Shown: positions 37,097-47,090, numbered from the stretch's first letter. The stretch: 64,000 nucleotides of DNA from Bradyrhizobium sp. 164 (GCF_023073715.1 NZ_JADPKA010000018.1:186001-250000), one strand, 5' to 3'. The notes: generated by a model not told the origin, from the letters alone. Program-made: numbers and translations.

Positions 37097-38103
37097 CTGA
37101 ACTCGCCGCAAATGATCCGCTGCCGAAGCCGAAGCGCGACATCGCACCGATCCTGCTGCCGGTCGCGCTCGCGCTTGTCATGATCCCGCTGATCGGCTCG
37201 CCCAGCACCTGGCTGACCTTGACCGCCGCCAGCCTCGCCATGGGCATGATGATCTTCATCATGGCTTCCGGTCTAACCCTGGTGTTCGGCCTGATGGACG
37301 TGCTCAATTTCGGCCACGGCGCCTTCATCGCGGTCGGCGCCTATGTCGCGACCCTGGTGCTGGCGCCGTTTGCAGCCTCGATCCAGGCCGATTCGCTGTG
37401 GGTGAACCTCGCGGTGCTGGCGCCAGCAGCGCTGCTGTCGATGGCCGTGTCCGGCGCGCTCGGCCTGGTCGTCGAGCGCGTGCTGATCCTTCCTGTTTAT
37501 GGCCAGCATCTGAAGCAGATCCTGATGACGACCGGCGGCCTGATCGTCGCCGAGCAGACGCTGTATGCGCTGTGGGGACCGCAGATCATCCCGATGCCGC
37601 TGCCCACCTCGCTGCGCGGCTCCTTCATTCTCGGCGACGTCGCGATCGCCAAATACCGCGTGCTGGCGATGCTGATCGGCCTCGCCGTCTTCATCGCGAT
37701 CCAGCTCGTGCTCAACCGCACCAAGCTTGGCCTCCTGATCCGCGCCGGCGTCGAGAACCGCGAGATGGTCGAGGCGCTCGGCTATCGTATCCGCCGCCTG
37801 TTCCTGGGCGTGTTCATGACGGGATCGGCGCTCGCGGGCCTCGGCGGTGTGATGTGGGCGCTCTATCGCGAGCAGGTCCATGCCTCCATGAGCGACGAGC
37901 TCACCGTGCTGATCTTCATCGTCGTCATCATCGGCGGGCTCGGGTCGATCGGCGGCTGCTTCATCGGCGCCATCCTCGTGGCCATGGTTGCCAATTACGG
38001 CGGTTTCCTGGTGCCGAAGCTCGCCCTCGTCTCCAACATCCTGCTGATGGTCGCCATTCTGATGTGGCGGCCGCGCGGCCTCTATGCGGTGACCAGCCGA
38101 TGA
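37093..38103 (+). CDS. LivH-type ABC permease (operon gene 4)
   Basis: A 336-residue inner-membrane permease with about eight spans. The LivH pattern is seen in FGLMDVLNFGHGAFIAVGAYV near residue 72 and in RAGVENREMVEALGYRIRRLF near 220, the coupling loop. It starts with GTG at 37093, sharing four bases with the stop of the LivF gene. A longer frame upstream lies inside livF and is not coding. The gene also shares four bases with the next permease gene. Confidence 0.92.
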   Translation: MTELAANDPLPKPKRDIAPILLPVALALVMIPLIGSPSTWLTLTAASLAMGMMIFIMASGLTLVFGLMDVLNFGHGAFIAVGAYVATLVLAPFAASIQADSLWVNLAVLAPAALLSMAVSGALGLVVERVLILPVYGQHLKQILMTTGGLIVAEQTLYALWGPQIIPMPLPTSLRGSFILGDVAIAKYRVLAMLIGLAVFIAIQLVLNRTKLGLLIRAGVENREMVEALGYRIRRLFLGVFMTGSALAGLGGVMWALYREQVHASMSDELTVLIFIVVIIGGLGSIGGCFIGAILVAMVANYGGFLVPKLALVSNILLMVAILMWRPRGLYAVTSR

Positions 38104-39185
38104 TGATCCTCTCAGGCGACCCGCCGCGCAGCCGTGTTCTCACGCTTGTTCTCGTCCTCATCATCCTGGCGCTGGCGGCGACGCCATTCCTGTTCCCGGG
38201 CGCCAAGGCGCTCAACGTCGCAGCCAAGATCTGCGTCTTCGCCGCCCTTGTCGCATCCTACGACCTGTTGCTCGGCTATACCGGCTCGGTGTCGTTCGCC
38301 CACACCATGTTCTACGGCATCGGCAGCTACGCGATCGCGATCGCGCTGTACGGGATGGGCCCGAACTGGGCCGCGGTCGCGACCGGCATCGTCATCGGCC
38401 TGCCGCTCGCGGCCCTGTTGGCGCTCGCGATCGGGCTGTTCTCACTGCGGGTGGCCGCGATCTTCTTTGCCATGATCACGCTCGCGGTCGCCTCCGCCTT
38501 CCAGGTGCTGGCCTCGCAGCTGTCCTGGCTGACCGGCGGCGAGGATGGACGCAGTTTTCAGCTTCCCGAGCTGCTGCGGCCCGGCACGGTGCTGGTCTCC
38601 AAGAACCTGTTCGGCTTCGAGATCAACGGCCGCATCCTCACCTACTACCTGGTATTCGCCATCTCCGCCCTGATGATCCTCGCTTTGCTGCGGGTGGTGA
38701 ACTCACCGTTCGGACGCGTGCTCCAGGCCATCCGCGAGAACCGTTTTCGCGCCGAGGCGCTGGGCTTCCGCACCGTCTTCCACCTGACCTACGCCAACTG
38801 CATCGCCGCATCGGTCGCTGCGAGCGCCGGCATCCTGAATGCGCTGTGGCTGCGCTATGCCGGGCCCGACACCTCCCTCAGCTTCTCGATCATGCTGGAC
38901 ATCCTGCTGATGGTCGTGATCGGCGGCATGGGCACGATCTACGGCGCGATCATCGGGGCTGCCATCTTCATCCTCGCGCAGAACTATTTGCAGTCGCTGA
39001 TGGGCGTCGCGTCCAAGGCGGCGTCGGAAGCCGGGCTACCGCTGCTGCCGGGGCTGTTGCATCCCGACCGCTGGCTGCTGTGGCTCGGGCTGCTGTTCAT
39101 CGCCAGCGTGTACTTCTTCCCGACCGGCGTGGTCGGACGGCTGCGCAATGCCGGCGGCGCCAAGAGCGGCAGCGCCTCGCATTAA
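38100..39185 (+). CDS. LivM-type ABC permease (operon gene 5)
   Basis: A 361-residue inner-membrane permease with about nine or ten spans. The LivM marks are LLLGYTGSVSFAHTMFYGIGSY near residue 55 and RVLQAIRENRFRAEALGFRT near 204. The operon ends here; the tail is hydrophilic (GGAKSGSASH). The start ATG overlaps the LivH stop by four bases. The gene order receptor, LivG, LivF, LivH, LivM gives a complete importer. A palindromic sequence is not obvious after the stop, and the gap to the next gene is 135 bases. Confidence 0.92.
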   Translation: MMILSGDPPRSRVLTLVLVLIILALAATPFLFPGAKALNVAAKICVFAALVASYDLLLGYTGSVSFAHTMFYGIGSYAIAIALYGMGPNWAAVATGIVIGLPLAALLALAIGLFSLRVAAIFFAMITLAVASAFQVLASQLSWLTGGEDGRSFQLPELLRPGTVLVSKNLFGFEINGRILTYYLVFAISALMILALLRVVNSPFGRVLQAIRENRFRAEALGFRTVFHLTYANCIAASVAASAGILNALWLRYAGPDTSLSFSIMLDILLMVVIGGMGTIYGAIIGAAIFILAQNYLQSLMGVASKAASEAGLPLLPGLLHPDRWLLWLGLLFIASVYFFPTGVVGRLRNAGGAKSGSASH

Positions 39186-39320
39186 GCCGCTGTTAGTGAT
39201 GCAGCGCAGCGGTTCGCTGCACACAGACGCGATCGCGCGACGGGATTAATGCTCAGGTAACTGGCTTTCCTAAGCTTTAGGCCATTTGTGTGGTGTATTC
39301 CTGCTGTTGCGGGAGGGGGA

Positions 39321-42300
39321 ATGCGCCAGGTATTTGCAACGATCGCTGTCGGAATGTCGCAGGCCGCGAGCAACGGCCGGAGGGCGGCCATTCGGCGCGG
39401 GCCAGTGCTGTGGCTGACCCTGTGCGGCGTGCTGCTGGTCGCGGGCATCTTCACCGTGACCGCCATGGCCGTCGGCGAGTTTCGCGAGCGAACCCTGGCC
39501 AACCGCGAACGCGAGCTGGAAAACACCGTGCAACTGATCGCTCGACACTTCGATCAGCAATTCGAGGATTCCGACGTCGTCGCCACCGATGTAATCGCGC
39601 AGATGAACCTGCCGGAGATCAGCTCGCCCGCGATGTTCCGCGAGCACATGTCCGGGCTCGCGACGAACCAGATGCTACGCAGCAAGATCAGTTCGGTGTC
39701 CAATCTTGGCGACATCGCGATCTACGACGCCGACGGCGAGCTGATCAACTGGTCGCGGGCCCAGCCGCTGCCGAAGATCAACATCTCTTCTCGCGCCTAC
39801 TTCCAGTCGTTCAAATCCGATCCCAAGGCCGAGCCGGTCATCCTGGAATCCGTCCGCAGCTACATCATTGGTAAATGGACCACGGTCGTCGCGCGGCGGC
39901 TGAACGGCGCCGACGGCTCCTTCCTCGGCGCGATGGTCCGGCGAATTGATCCCGACAGCTACCGGCAATATTTTGCATCTGTCGCGCTTGCCGAGGGGAC
40001 GGCGATCTCGCTGTTCGATCGCGAAGGCAAGATGCTGGCGCGCTATCCGCACGTCGAAGAATTGATCGGACGGAGCTTCAAGGATGCCCCGCTGATGCGG
40101 AAGGTGCTGACCAATGGCGGTCAGCACACGCTTCGCGTCAGGAGTCCGATCGACGGCGAGGAGCGGCTCGGCTCGGCCGCGTCCCTCAATCATTTTCCGC
40201 TGGTCATCGTCGCGACCAATACGATGTCGGCTGCGCTTGCCGACTGGCGGCAGCAGACCGGCTTCATGGTCACGACCGCGACGCTTTCGGCCGCTATGAT
40301 CGCGCTGATCCTGTATCTGATCATCCGGCAGATCAACCGGCAGAGCCGCGAGGCCCAGGAGCGAATCGAATTGGAGCGGCAGCGGCTTGACACTGCCCTC
40401 AACAACATGTCGCAGGGGCTGATCCTGTACGATGCCGCCGGATATATCGTCATTTGCAACCGCCGCTACGCGGGCATGTTCGGTCTCTCGCACGACGTCA
40501 TCAAACCCGGCTGCCACATCCGCGAGGCGATGTATCACCGCAAGGAGCGCGGCGCGTTCGATGGCAATGTCGAGGAATTTTGCGCCGAGGTCATGCGGAT
40601 CGCGGCGGAAGGCACGGTCTCCACGCGAACTCATCAGCTAGCCAACGGCCGCGCATTCCAGGTCATCAACACGCCACTGGCGCAAGGCGGATGGGTTGCC
40701 ACGATCGAAGACATTACCGAGCGTCGCAACCTGGAGCAGGAGCGCGACCGCAACCACACCTTCCTGCGCGAGATCATCGACCACATTCCCTCGCAGATCA
40801 CGGTGAAGGATGCGCGCACGCGGCAATATCTGCTGCTCAATGGCGTCGCCGAACAACTGTTCGGCCAGTCTCGCCAGGATGTCGTCGGCAAGACCGCTTT
40901 CGACATCTTCCCTGAGGCGCCTGCCGCCCGTATCACCGAAGATGACAGCAGCGCGCTGAAATCGGCCAAGGGATTGTTCAAGGACGAACACCCCTGGCAG
41001 ATGCCAGGCATGGGGCTTCGCTACATTACTTCGACCCGGATCGGCATCCGTGACGAAGCCGGCGAGCCGCGCTATCTCATTCATGTCATCGATGATGTCA
41101 CCGAGCGGCGTCGCGCCGACGAGAAGATCGCGCACATGGCGCATTACGATGCGCTGACTGATCTACCGAACCGCACGCTGTTTCGCGAGCAGATCGAACG
41201 CGAGCTGGCGGAGGTCGCCGGCGGCGGGCAGTTCGCGCTGCTCTACATCGACGTCGACGAGTTCAAAGGCATCAACGATTCGCTCGGCCACCATGTCGGC
41301 GACGAGCTGTTGAAGGCAATCGCGGGCCGTCTCCGCGGCTGCCTCAAGCAGGGCGATCTGATCGCGCGGCTCGGCGGCGACGAATTCGCGGTCATCCAGA
41401 CCGGGATCCAGTCCTCCGCCGACGTGGTGTCGTTCGTGACGCGGATGTACGAAGCGATCCGGCAGCCCTATCACTGTCTGGGCCATCAGCTCTCCACCGA
41501 CGCGAGCATCGGGATCGCGCTGGCACCGCAGGACGGCTCCGATCTCGATCAGCTCATCAAGAATGCCGACCTCGCGATGTACGGCGCCAAGGCCGAAGGA
41601 CGTCGCACCCACCGCTTCTTCGAGCCGGAGATGGACGCCTGCGCCAAGGCGCGTCTGACCATGGAGCAGGATCTGCGCCAGGCCCTGGTGAACGGCGGCT
41701 TCGAGATTCACTACCAGCCGCTGGTCGATCTACGCTCGGGCGAGGTCTCCGGCTGCGAAGCGTTGCTGCGCTGGCGCCATCCCGAGCGCGGCATGGTGTC
41801 GCCCGCCGAATTCATTCCAATCGCCGAGGACACCGGCCTGATCAACGAGCTCGGCGACTGGGTGCTGCGCATGGCCTGCAACGAGGCCGCGACCTGGCCG
41901 GCGCATGTGCGGGTTGCGGTCAACGTCTCGCCGGTGCAGCTCAAATGCGACACGCTGGCGTTGCGGATCGCCGGCGCGCTCGCCGCCTCCGGGCTCGACC
42001 CGCGCCGGCTCGAGCTCGAGATCACCGAGGCCGTGCTGATCCGCGACGACGAGGCGGCGCTCTCGATCCTGCACCAGCTCCGCGCCATCGGCGTGCGCAT
42101 CGCGCTCGACGATTTCGGCACCGGCTATTCCTCGCTGAGCTATCTGAAGCGCTTCCCGTTTGACAAGATCAAGATCGATCGCTGCTTCGTCGCCGACATC
42201 GCGGAGACGAACGGTGCGCCGGTCATCGTGCAGGCCGTGGTGAACATCGCGGCCGCCAGCAGCATGACCACGGTCGCCGAAGGCGTCGAGACCGAAGCCC

Positions 42301-42431
42301 AGCGCGAGATGCTGCGCAAGCTCGGCTGCACGGAAATGCAGGGCTATCTTTTCAGCGCGCCGAAGCCGGCCAGCGAGGTGCGAAAACTGTTTCGCACAGG
42401 CGATGCCGCACCGGTGGCGGCGGTGGCGTGA
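39321..42431 (+). CDS. Membrane sensor with PDC/dCache, PAS, PAS, GGDEF and EAL domains
   Basis: A 1036-residue bifunctional c-di-GMP enzyme. Two membrane spans (about 28-50 and 310-330) enclose a periplasmic dCache-type sensor. Next come two PAS domains (about 360-470 and 480-600), a GGDEF domain with intact LGGDEF near 690, and an EAL domain with CEALLRW, NVSPVQ, EITEAVL, DDFGTGYSS and AEGVET. Both activities look possible. The frame continues upstream, but the ATG at 39321 has a very strong GGGAGGGGGA site directly before it. Its stop overlaps the start of the next cyclase gene, so the two are translationally coupled. Confidence 0.93.
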   Translation: MRQVFATIAVGMSQAASNGRRAAIRRGPVLWLTLCGVLLVAGIFTVTAMAVGEFRERTLANRERELENTVQLIARHFDQQFEDSDVVATDVIAQMNLPEISSPAMFREHMSGLATNQMLRSKISSVSNLGDIAIYDADGELINWSRAQPLPKINISSRAYFQSFKSDPKAEPVILESVRSYIIGKWTTVVARRLNGADGSFLGAMVRRIDPDSYRQYFASVALAEGTAISLFDREGKMLARYPHVEELIGRSFKDAPLMRKVLTNGGQHTLRVRSPIDGEERLGSAASLNHFPLVIVATNTMSAALADWRQQTGFMVTTATLSAAMIALILYLIIRQINRQSREAQERIELERQRLDTALNNMSQGLILYDAAGYIVICNRRYAGMFGLSHDVIKPGCHIREAMYHRKERGAFDGNVEEFCAEVMRIAAEGTVSTRTHQLANGRAFQVINTPLAQGGWVATIEDITERRNLEQERDRNHTFLREIIDHIPSQITVKDARTRQYLLLNGVAEQLFGQSRQDVVGKTAFDIFPEAPAARITEDDSSALKSAKGLFKDEHPWQMPGMGLRYITSTRIGIRDEAGEPRYLIHVIDDVTERRRADEKIAHMAHYDALTDLPNRTLFREQIERELAEVAGGGQFALLYIDVDEFKGINDSLGHHVGDELLKAIAGRLRGCLKQGDLIARLGGDEFAVIQTGIQSSADVVSFVTRMYEAIRQPYHCLGHQLSTDASIGIALAPQDGSDLDQLIKNADLAMYGAKAEGRRTHRFFEPEMDACAKARLTMEQDLRQALVNGGFEIHYQPLVDLRSGEVSGCEALLRWRHPERGMVSPAEFIPIAEDTGLINELGDWVLRMACNEAATWPAHVRVAVNVSPVQLKCDTLALRIAGALAASGLDPRRLELEITEAVLIRDDEAALSILHQLRAIGVRIALDDFGTGYSSLSYLKRFPFDKIKIDRCFVADIAETNGAPVIVQAVVNIAAASSMTTVAEGVETEAQREMLRKLGCTEMQGYLFSAPKPASEVRKLFRTGDAAPVAAVA

Positions 42432-43483
42432 TGACGAAGTCAAAGAGTCCTTCCAAGACCGTCGATGTCGCGGACTCCTACGCGGTGCGGCTGATGCAGC
42501 ATCTTGTGGTGCCGACTTTCGTGATCGACCCGAAGCGCCGCGTCGTGATCTGGAATCGTGCCTGCGAGCGGCTGACCGGCGTCGCCGCCTCGGAGGTGAT
42601 CGGCACCAATAAGCACTGGCAGGCCTTCTACGAGACCAAGCGTCCCTGTCTCGCCGACCTGGTCGCTCTCGACCGTCCGGAGCAGCTGCCCGAGTTCTAT
42701 TCGGAATATGCGGCGCGCGGTCATAACGGCCTCGGCTTTTCCGCGGAGAACTGGTGCGTGATGCCGAAGCTAGGCAGCCAGCTCTATCTCGCCATCGACG
42801 CCGGCCCGATCCACGATGAGGCCGGCCAACTGATCGCCGTGGTGGAAACGCTGCGCGACCTCACCGACCAGAAGCGCGCCGAGATGGCGCTGAAGGAGCT
42901 CGCCACCAAGGATGGGCTGACCGGCCTGTCGAACCGCCGCTCCTTCGACCAGATGCTGATGAGCGAATGGGCCCGCGCCCAGCGCACGCAGAAGCCGCTG
43001 GCAGTGCTGTTCGTCGACGTCGACCATTTCAAGCTGTTCAACGACCGCCACGGCCATCAGGCCGGCGATGAATGCCTGCGCGCGGTCGCCGCTGCCGTCA
43101 GCCGGCACGCCGTGCGGCCGCTCGATCTTGCCAGCCGCTATGGCGGCGAGGAGTTCGCGCTGATCCTGCCCGACACGACTTGCGACGCCGCCTGCGTCGT
43201 CGCCGACGAGATCCGCTGCGCTGTCATGAGCTTGCGGATCGCCCATGGCGCCACTGGCGCCGGCGACCACGTCACCCTCAGCGTCGGCGTCGCGAGCCAC
43301 ATTCCCGGCGAAGCCGATGGCGGGCCGGACCGGCTGCTCGGCGCGGCCGATCAGGCGCTCTATGCGGCGAAGCGGCTCGGCCGCAACCGCGTCATCTGCG
43401 CCGAACGGCTGCTCGCCGAATTCGCCGACCTTGCCCGGGAGGACGAGCCGGTTCCGGCCCCGGTCCGGCGCAAATCGGCTTAA
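42431..43483 (+). CDS. PAS-GGDEF diguanylate cyclase
   Basis: A 350-residue cytosolic protein. A PAS domain (about 20-145; VVPTFVIDPKRRVVIWNRAC) is followed by a GGDEF domain with the catalytic motif YGGEEFALILPD, which should make c-di-GMP. An inhibitory RxxD site is not obvious. The ATG overlaps the last base of the upstream stop codon; a GTG one codon earlier is possible. The pair gives one gene with both synthesis and breakdown domains and one with only synthesis. Confidence 0.92.
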   Translation: MTKSKSPSKTVDVADSYAVRLMQHLVVPTFVIDPKRRVVIWNRACERLTGVAASEVIGTNKHWQAFYETKRPCLADLVALDRPEQLPEFYSEYAARGHNGLGFSAENWCVMPKLGSQLYLAIDAGPIHDEAGQLIAVVETLRDLTDQKRAEMALKELATKDGLTGLSNRRSFDQMLMSEWARAQRTQKPLAVLFVDVDHFKLFNDRHGHQAGDECLRAVAAAVSRHAVRPLDLASRYGGEEFALILPDTTCDAACVVADEIRCAVMSLRIAHGATGAGDHVTLSVGVASHIPGEADGGPDRLLGAADQALYAAKRLGRNRVICAERLLAEFADLAREDEPVPAPVRRKSA

Positions 43484-43543
43484 TCGCGAGCCGGTGAGAA
43501 GCGGTTGCCCGCCCCTCGCCAATCGGCTACATGAAGCCTCACT

Positions 43544-43620
43544 GCACCCGTAGCTCAGCTGGATAGAGCGTTGCCCTCCGAAGGCAAAGGTCACACGTTC
43601 GAATCGTGTCGGGTGCGCCA
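43544..43620 (+). tRNA. tRNA-Arg (anticodon CCG)
   Basis: A complete 77-base cloverleaf including an encoded CCA end. Acceptor stem GCACCCG/CGGGTGC, D-arm GCTC...GAGC, anticodon stem TTGCC/GGCAA with loop CTCCGAA (anticodon CCG, reading CGG), T-arm ACACG-TTCGAAT-CGTGT. It stands alone between the cyclase gene and a small minus-strand gene. I see no duplicated 3' end downstream that would mark an integration site. Confidence 0.97.
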
Positions 43621-43647
43621 GCCTTGTCGCCGTTTTCATGCCGGCGC

Positions 43648-43857
43648 TTAGGTCAGCATCGAGACGATCGTCTGGATCTGGTCGGAGGCGGACGAGACCA
43701 GCCCGTCATATGACGTCTGACCATGTGCCGCAGCCTTCAAGATGTATTCCGCTACGGCCGCTTTCAGGCCGAACACCGACTGATCGGCCGGTACGCTCGC
43801 CATCACGGCCTCCAGCGCCTGCCGCATCGTCTGAATGAGTTCGGAGCTGTATTGCAT
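43648..43857 (-). CDS. Small conserved hypothetical protein (69 residues)
   Basis: A short mostly helical cytosolic protein, MQYSSELIQTMRQALEAVMA..., with no cysteine, membrane span or known motif. A GGAGGA site seven bases before the ATG supports that it is real. Its helical layout (VFGLKAAVAEYILKAAAHGQ) suggests a small helix bundle. It sits right after the tRNA gene on the opposite strand. I do not recognise a function. Confidence 0.7.
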   Translation of the reverse strand: MQYSSELIQTMRQALEAVMASVPADQSVFGLKAAVAEYILKAAAHGQTSYDGLVSSASDQIQTIVSMLT

Positions 43858-44062
43858 TGGCTGTCCTCCGCGGGCTTATATTAGATTGCAGGCCCGCGCT
43901 CGCCACTCACAAGCGTGAGATTGCCGGTTGATGATCCGATACATTCCAGAGCGTCGCGCAGCGTCGGGCCATGCGGCTGAGTTCAGCCAGACGATGCCGG
44001 CCCCGGTGGCGACGAAGAGCGACAACTGAAACGTCCATCATCTCGCGCTTGACGTCTCTCAA

Positions 44063-45178
44063 ATGTATTATCCTTCCATGACCGGATCCGACACGATGAC
44101 CGGCGAAGCCTCGCCCATCCGCAAGATCATCCATATCGACATGGATGCTTTCTATGCGTCCGTGGAGCAGCGCGATAATCCGGACCTGCACGGAAAGCCG
44201 GTCGCAGTCGGAGGCTCTGCGGAACGCGGCGTCGTCGCGGCCGCCAGCTATGAAGCACGCAAGTTCGGTGTTCGCTCTGCCATGCCATCCGTGACTGCGA
44301 AGCGGCAGTGCCCCGATCTGATCTTCGTCAAGCCGCGCTTCGAGGTCTACAAGGCAATCAGCAGGCAAGTCCGCGACATCTTTGCCGAACACACGCCCAT
44401 CATCGAGCCGTTGTCGCTCGACGAAGCGTATCTGGACGTCACCGAAAACCTGCAAGGCATTCCGCTCGCGCGCGACATCGCCCTGCGCATCCGCGAGAAG
44501 ATCAAGGCCGAGACGGGCCTCAACGCGTCGGCGGGCATCTCCTACAACAAGTTTTTGGCGAAGCTCGCCTCCGATCATCGCAAGCCCAACGGCCAGTTCG
44601 TGATCTCGCCAGAGATGGGACCCGCGTTCGTCGAGACGCTGCCCGTCGGCAAGTTCCACGGGATAGGCCCGGCGACGCGCGCGAAGATGAACGCGCTCGG
44701 CATGTTCACCGGTCTCGACATCCGCAACCAGACGCTGGAGTTCATGAATGCGAATTTCGGCAAGTCGGGCGCGTACTATTATTGGATCTCACGCGGGGTG
44801 GACGAACGTCCAGTCCGGGCCGACCGGATCCGCAAGTCCATCGGCGCTGAGAACACGTTCTCAAGCGATCTCACCGAATTCGATGCGCTGGTCGCCGAGC
44901 TCAGACCTCTCGTTAACAAGGTCTGGCACCATTGCGAGGCCACCGGCAACCGCGGCCGCACCGTCACTCTGAAGATCAAGTTTGCCGACTTCGAGATCAT
45001 CACGCGCAGCAGGTCCGTCCCGGGGGCGGTTGCGGGACGAGACGAACTGGAGCGGCTGGCCTGCGGCCTGCTCAAAATCGAGATGCCGCTGCCCAAGCGC
45101 GTCAGGCTGCTGGGGGTCTCGCTGTCTTCGCTCCAGGCCGGGGACGATGCGCAGCCGCAGCTGACATTGGGCATTTGA
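44063..45178 (+). CDS. dinB: DNA polymerase IV
   Basis: A 371-residue Y-family translesion polymerase. The catalytic carboxylates lie in IHIDMDAFYASVEQRDNP (near residue 24) and in PLSLDEAYLDVTE (near 117); the thumb motif ASAGISYNKFLAKLASDHRKPNG follows and the little-finger domain is intact. There is no obvious clamp-binding end; the protein stops at QPQLTLGI, which may itself be a beta-clamp motif (QLTLG). Starts at 44063, 44078 and 44096 are all possible, and no ribosome site decides. No LexA box was recognised upstream. Confidence 0.93.
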   Translation: MYYPSMTGSDTMTGEASPIRKIIHIDMDAFYASVEQRDNPDLHGKPVAVGGSAERGVVAAASYEARKFGVRSAMPSVTAKRQCPDLIFVKPRFEVYKAISRQVRDIFAEHTPIIEPLSLDEAYLDVTENLQGIPLARDIALRIREKIKAETGLNASAGISYNKFLAKLASDHRKPNGQFVISPEMGPAFVETLPVGKFHGIGPATRAKMNALGMFTGLDIRNQTLEFMNANFGKSGAYYYWISRGVDERPVRADRIRKSIGAENTFSSDLTEFDALVAELRPLVNKVWHHCEATGNRGRTVTLKIKFADFEIITRSRSVPGAVAGRDELERLACGLLKIEMPLPKRVRLLGVSLSSLQAGDDAQPQLTLGI

Positions 45179-45283
45179 ACGAGACCGGCGGGGATCCCGG
45201 CAAACGCGACATCTTTGTCCGCGACGCGCCTCCAAACCTGTCGTAGAGACAGCAAAACACGACTTTTCGCGATTGATGTTGGA

Positions 45284-46720
45284 ATGCTTGCCCTATTGAT
45301 ACGCCTTGGACTGCGCTTCGAAGACCGCATCGAGGAGCGGCGGTTTGTCGACCAATACGTCCGGGGCAATCTCGGGTGGACGCAGATCGCGATGCTGCTC
45401 GGTGCCGCCACCTATGCCGGCTACACCATCTGGGATTGGGTGCTCTACCCCGAAGTCGTTCCGACCACGCTGGCCATCCGCGGCGGCACGGCTCTGTTCG
45501 TGCTGCTACCACTGACCGCGCTGCTGTCACGGCGATGGATGAAGCCGTGGGCCGAGACGATCTTCCTGGTCTATTGTGTCATTCCCGGCTGTATCCTGCC
45601 GAGCATTTATCTCGTCCTGCCGTCGGGCTTCACGTTTGCCGCTCCGGGCATGATGATGATCATCCTGTTCGTCTCGACCATGCTGCCGTTGCGGATCGGT
45701 TCGCTGGCTATTTTCTGTTTGCTCTCCTGGGTGGCGCTGCTGGTGGCCGAGACGTTCGCGCTGGCGATGCCGACGGGCCTGCGATTCATCAATCATTCTC
45801 TCGTCGGAAACGCTTACGCATTGTCGCTCTATGCCGTAGCGGCGCGCGAGTACCGGGCGCGAAAGCAATTCCGAACGTCCGAGGCGCTGCAACGGGAAAA
45901 AGAACGCTCGGAGAAATCGCTGCGCGATCTACGTGCGGCCCAGGAGCACCTTGTGCAGGCAGAAAAGCTCGCCTCGCTCGGACAATTGGTGGCAGGCGTC
46001 GCTCACGAAGTCAGCACCCCGCTCGGCCTGGCCTTGACGACCTCGACGGCCATGCAGACTGATCTCCAAGCAATGGCTGAGGCATTAGGTGGAGTGTCGG
46101 TCCGGCGATCCGATTTGACCAAGGGAATTGACAGGCTCAAGCAGGGGCTCGGTCTGACCTTCGATAACCTGCACCGCGCATCCGAAATGGTGCATAGTTT
46201 CAGGCAGGTCGCGGTGCATCAAGCCGATGAGGACCGGCGCACCTTCGAGCTCAAGGATTGGCTGTCAGAGTTGATGTCCAAACTCGGGCCGCTATTGTCG
46301 CACCACGCCCTGACGGTCGACGTGCAATGCCCGGCCGGAATCACGCTCAACAGCTATCCCGGAGCGCTCGCTCAGGTGATCAGCAATCTCGCTCTCAACA
46401 GTGCCGCGCACGCGTACCCTGACAAGAGAGGCGGCAGGTTTGTCATCACCGTTAGCCAACCGGACCCGACGTCAGTCCGCCTGGTCTGCGCCGATGAAGG
46501 CATCGGAATTCCCGAGCCATTGCAGGCTCACATCTTCGATCCGTTCGTTACGACCAGCCGGCAGCGTGGCAACGCCGGCCTGGGGCTCCACATCGCGTTC
46601 AATTTGGTTGTCTCATCGCTCAACGGGCGCTTGCGCCTCGAGAGCAAGGCGGGTCCGGGAACTCAGATCGCCATCGAGATTCCAGTTTCCTGCGACCACC
46701 TTGGAGCCGCCTGGGCATAG
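45284..46720 (+). CDS. Membrane sensor histidine kinase
   Basis: A 478-residue kinase. About six membrane spans (residues 30-190) are followed by a coiled linker rich in E, K and R, and the H-box EKLASLGQLVAGVAHEVSTP with H241. Its N-box is NLALNSAAHAYPD, with DEGIGIP and GNAGLGLHIAFNLV as the G-boxes. This is a HisKA kinase of the NtrB-like orphan type; no receiver gene is adjacent. The ATG at 45284 has a weak GGA site; a TTG 23 codons upstream is less likely. It follows dinB on the same strand, probably by chance. Confidence 0.88.
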   Translation: MLALLIRLGLRFEDRIEERRFVDQYVRGNLGWTQIAMLLGAATYAGYTIWDWVLYPEVVPTTLAIRGGTALFVLLPLTALLSRRWMKPWAETIFLVYCVIPGCILPSIYLVLPSGFTFAAPGMMMIILFVSTMLPLRIGSLAIFCLLSWVALLVAETFALAMPTGLRFINHSLVGNAYALSLYAVAAREYRARKQFRTSEALQREKERSEKSLRDLRAAQEHLVQAEKLASLGQLVAGVAHEVSTPLGLALTTSTAMQTDLQAMAEALGGVSVRRSDLTKGIDRLKQGLGLTFDNLHRASEMVHSFRQVAVHQADEDRRTFELKDWLSELMSKLGPLLSHHALTVDVQCPAGITLNSYPGALAQVISNLALNSAAHAYPDKRGGRFVITVSQPDPTSVRLVCADEGIGIPEPLQAHIFDPFVTTSRQRGNAGLGLHIAFNLVVSSLNGRLRLESKAGPGTQIAIEIPVSCDHLGAAWA

Positions 46721-46796
46721 AGCGCTCGCGCGCGACTGATGGTGACGGAATTTTTTCAAATCCCGCCACCCATGAAAGTCGATCCGCTCGGGCCGA

Positions 46797-47090
46797 TCAA
46801 TGCCTCACGTGCTCGAACACCACGATCACGCCGGTCGGCTCGGGCTCGTGCGCCATGAGGCGGGTCAGGTCGGAATCGCCCCAATCGGCGAGGCTGACGA
46901 CCTCGCCACTCTGGCGGTCGGCGCCGAGCGACGGTGTGGGTTCGAGGACCTTGAGGCCCATCTCGTCGACGAAGAAGGTGTGCTCGCCGAACATGCTGTT
47001 GAGCTGCGGCATGGCCGGATGCTCGTCGGGCAGCACCTGAGCGCCGAGTTGGTTGACGGTCTGCTTCACCTGTTCGGATGTGAGCTTCAT
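46797..47090 (-). CDS. Conserved hypothetical protein (97 residues)
   Basis: A small acidic cytosolic protein, MKLTSEQVKQTVNQLGAQVL..., with MFGEHTFFVDEMGLKVLEPT in the middle and GVIVVFEHVRH at the end. GGAG precedes the ATG at 47090 by six bases. The frame is open far upstream, but those parts are rich in R and P and look like noise. I do not recognise the family. It has no neighbour that points to a job. Confidence 0.65.
   Translation of the reverse strand: MKLTSEQVKQTVNQLGAQVLPDEHPAMPQLNSMFGEHTFFVDEMGLKVLEPTPSLGADRQSGEVVSLADWGDSDLTRLMAHEPEPTGVIVVFEHVRH

Noticed and set aside
43544-46720. Genomic island downstream of tRNA-Arg
   Set aside because: tRNA genes are common integration sites, but there is no integrase, no repeated tRNA 3' end and no change in gene character in the following 3 kb.
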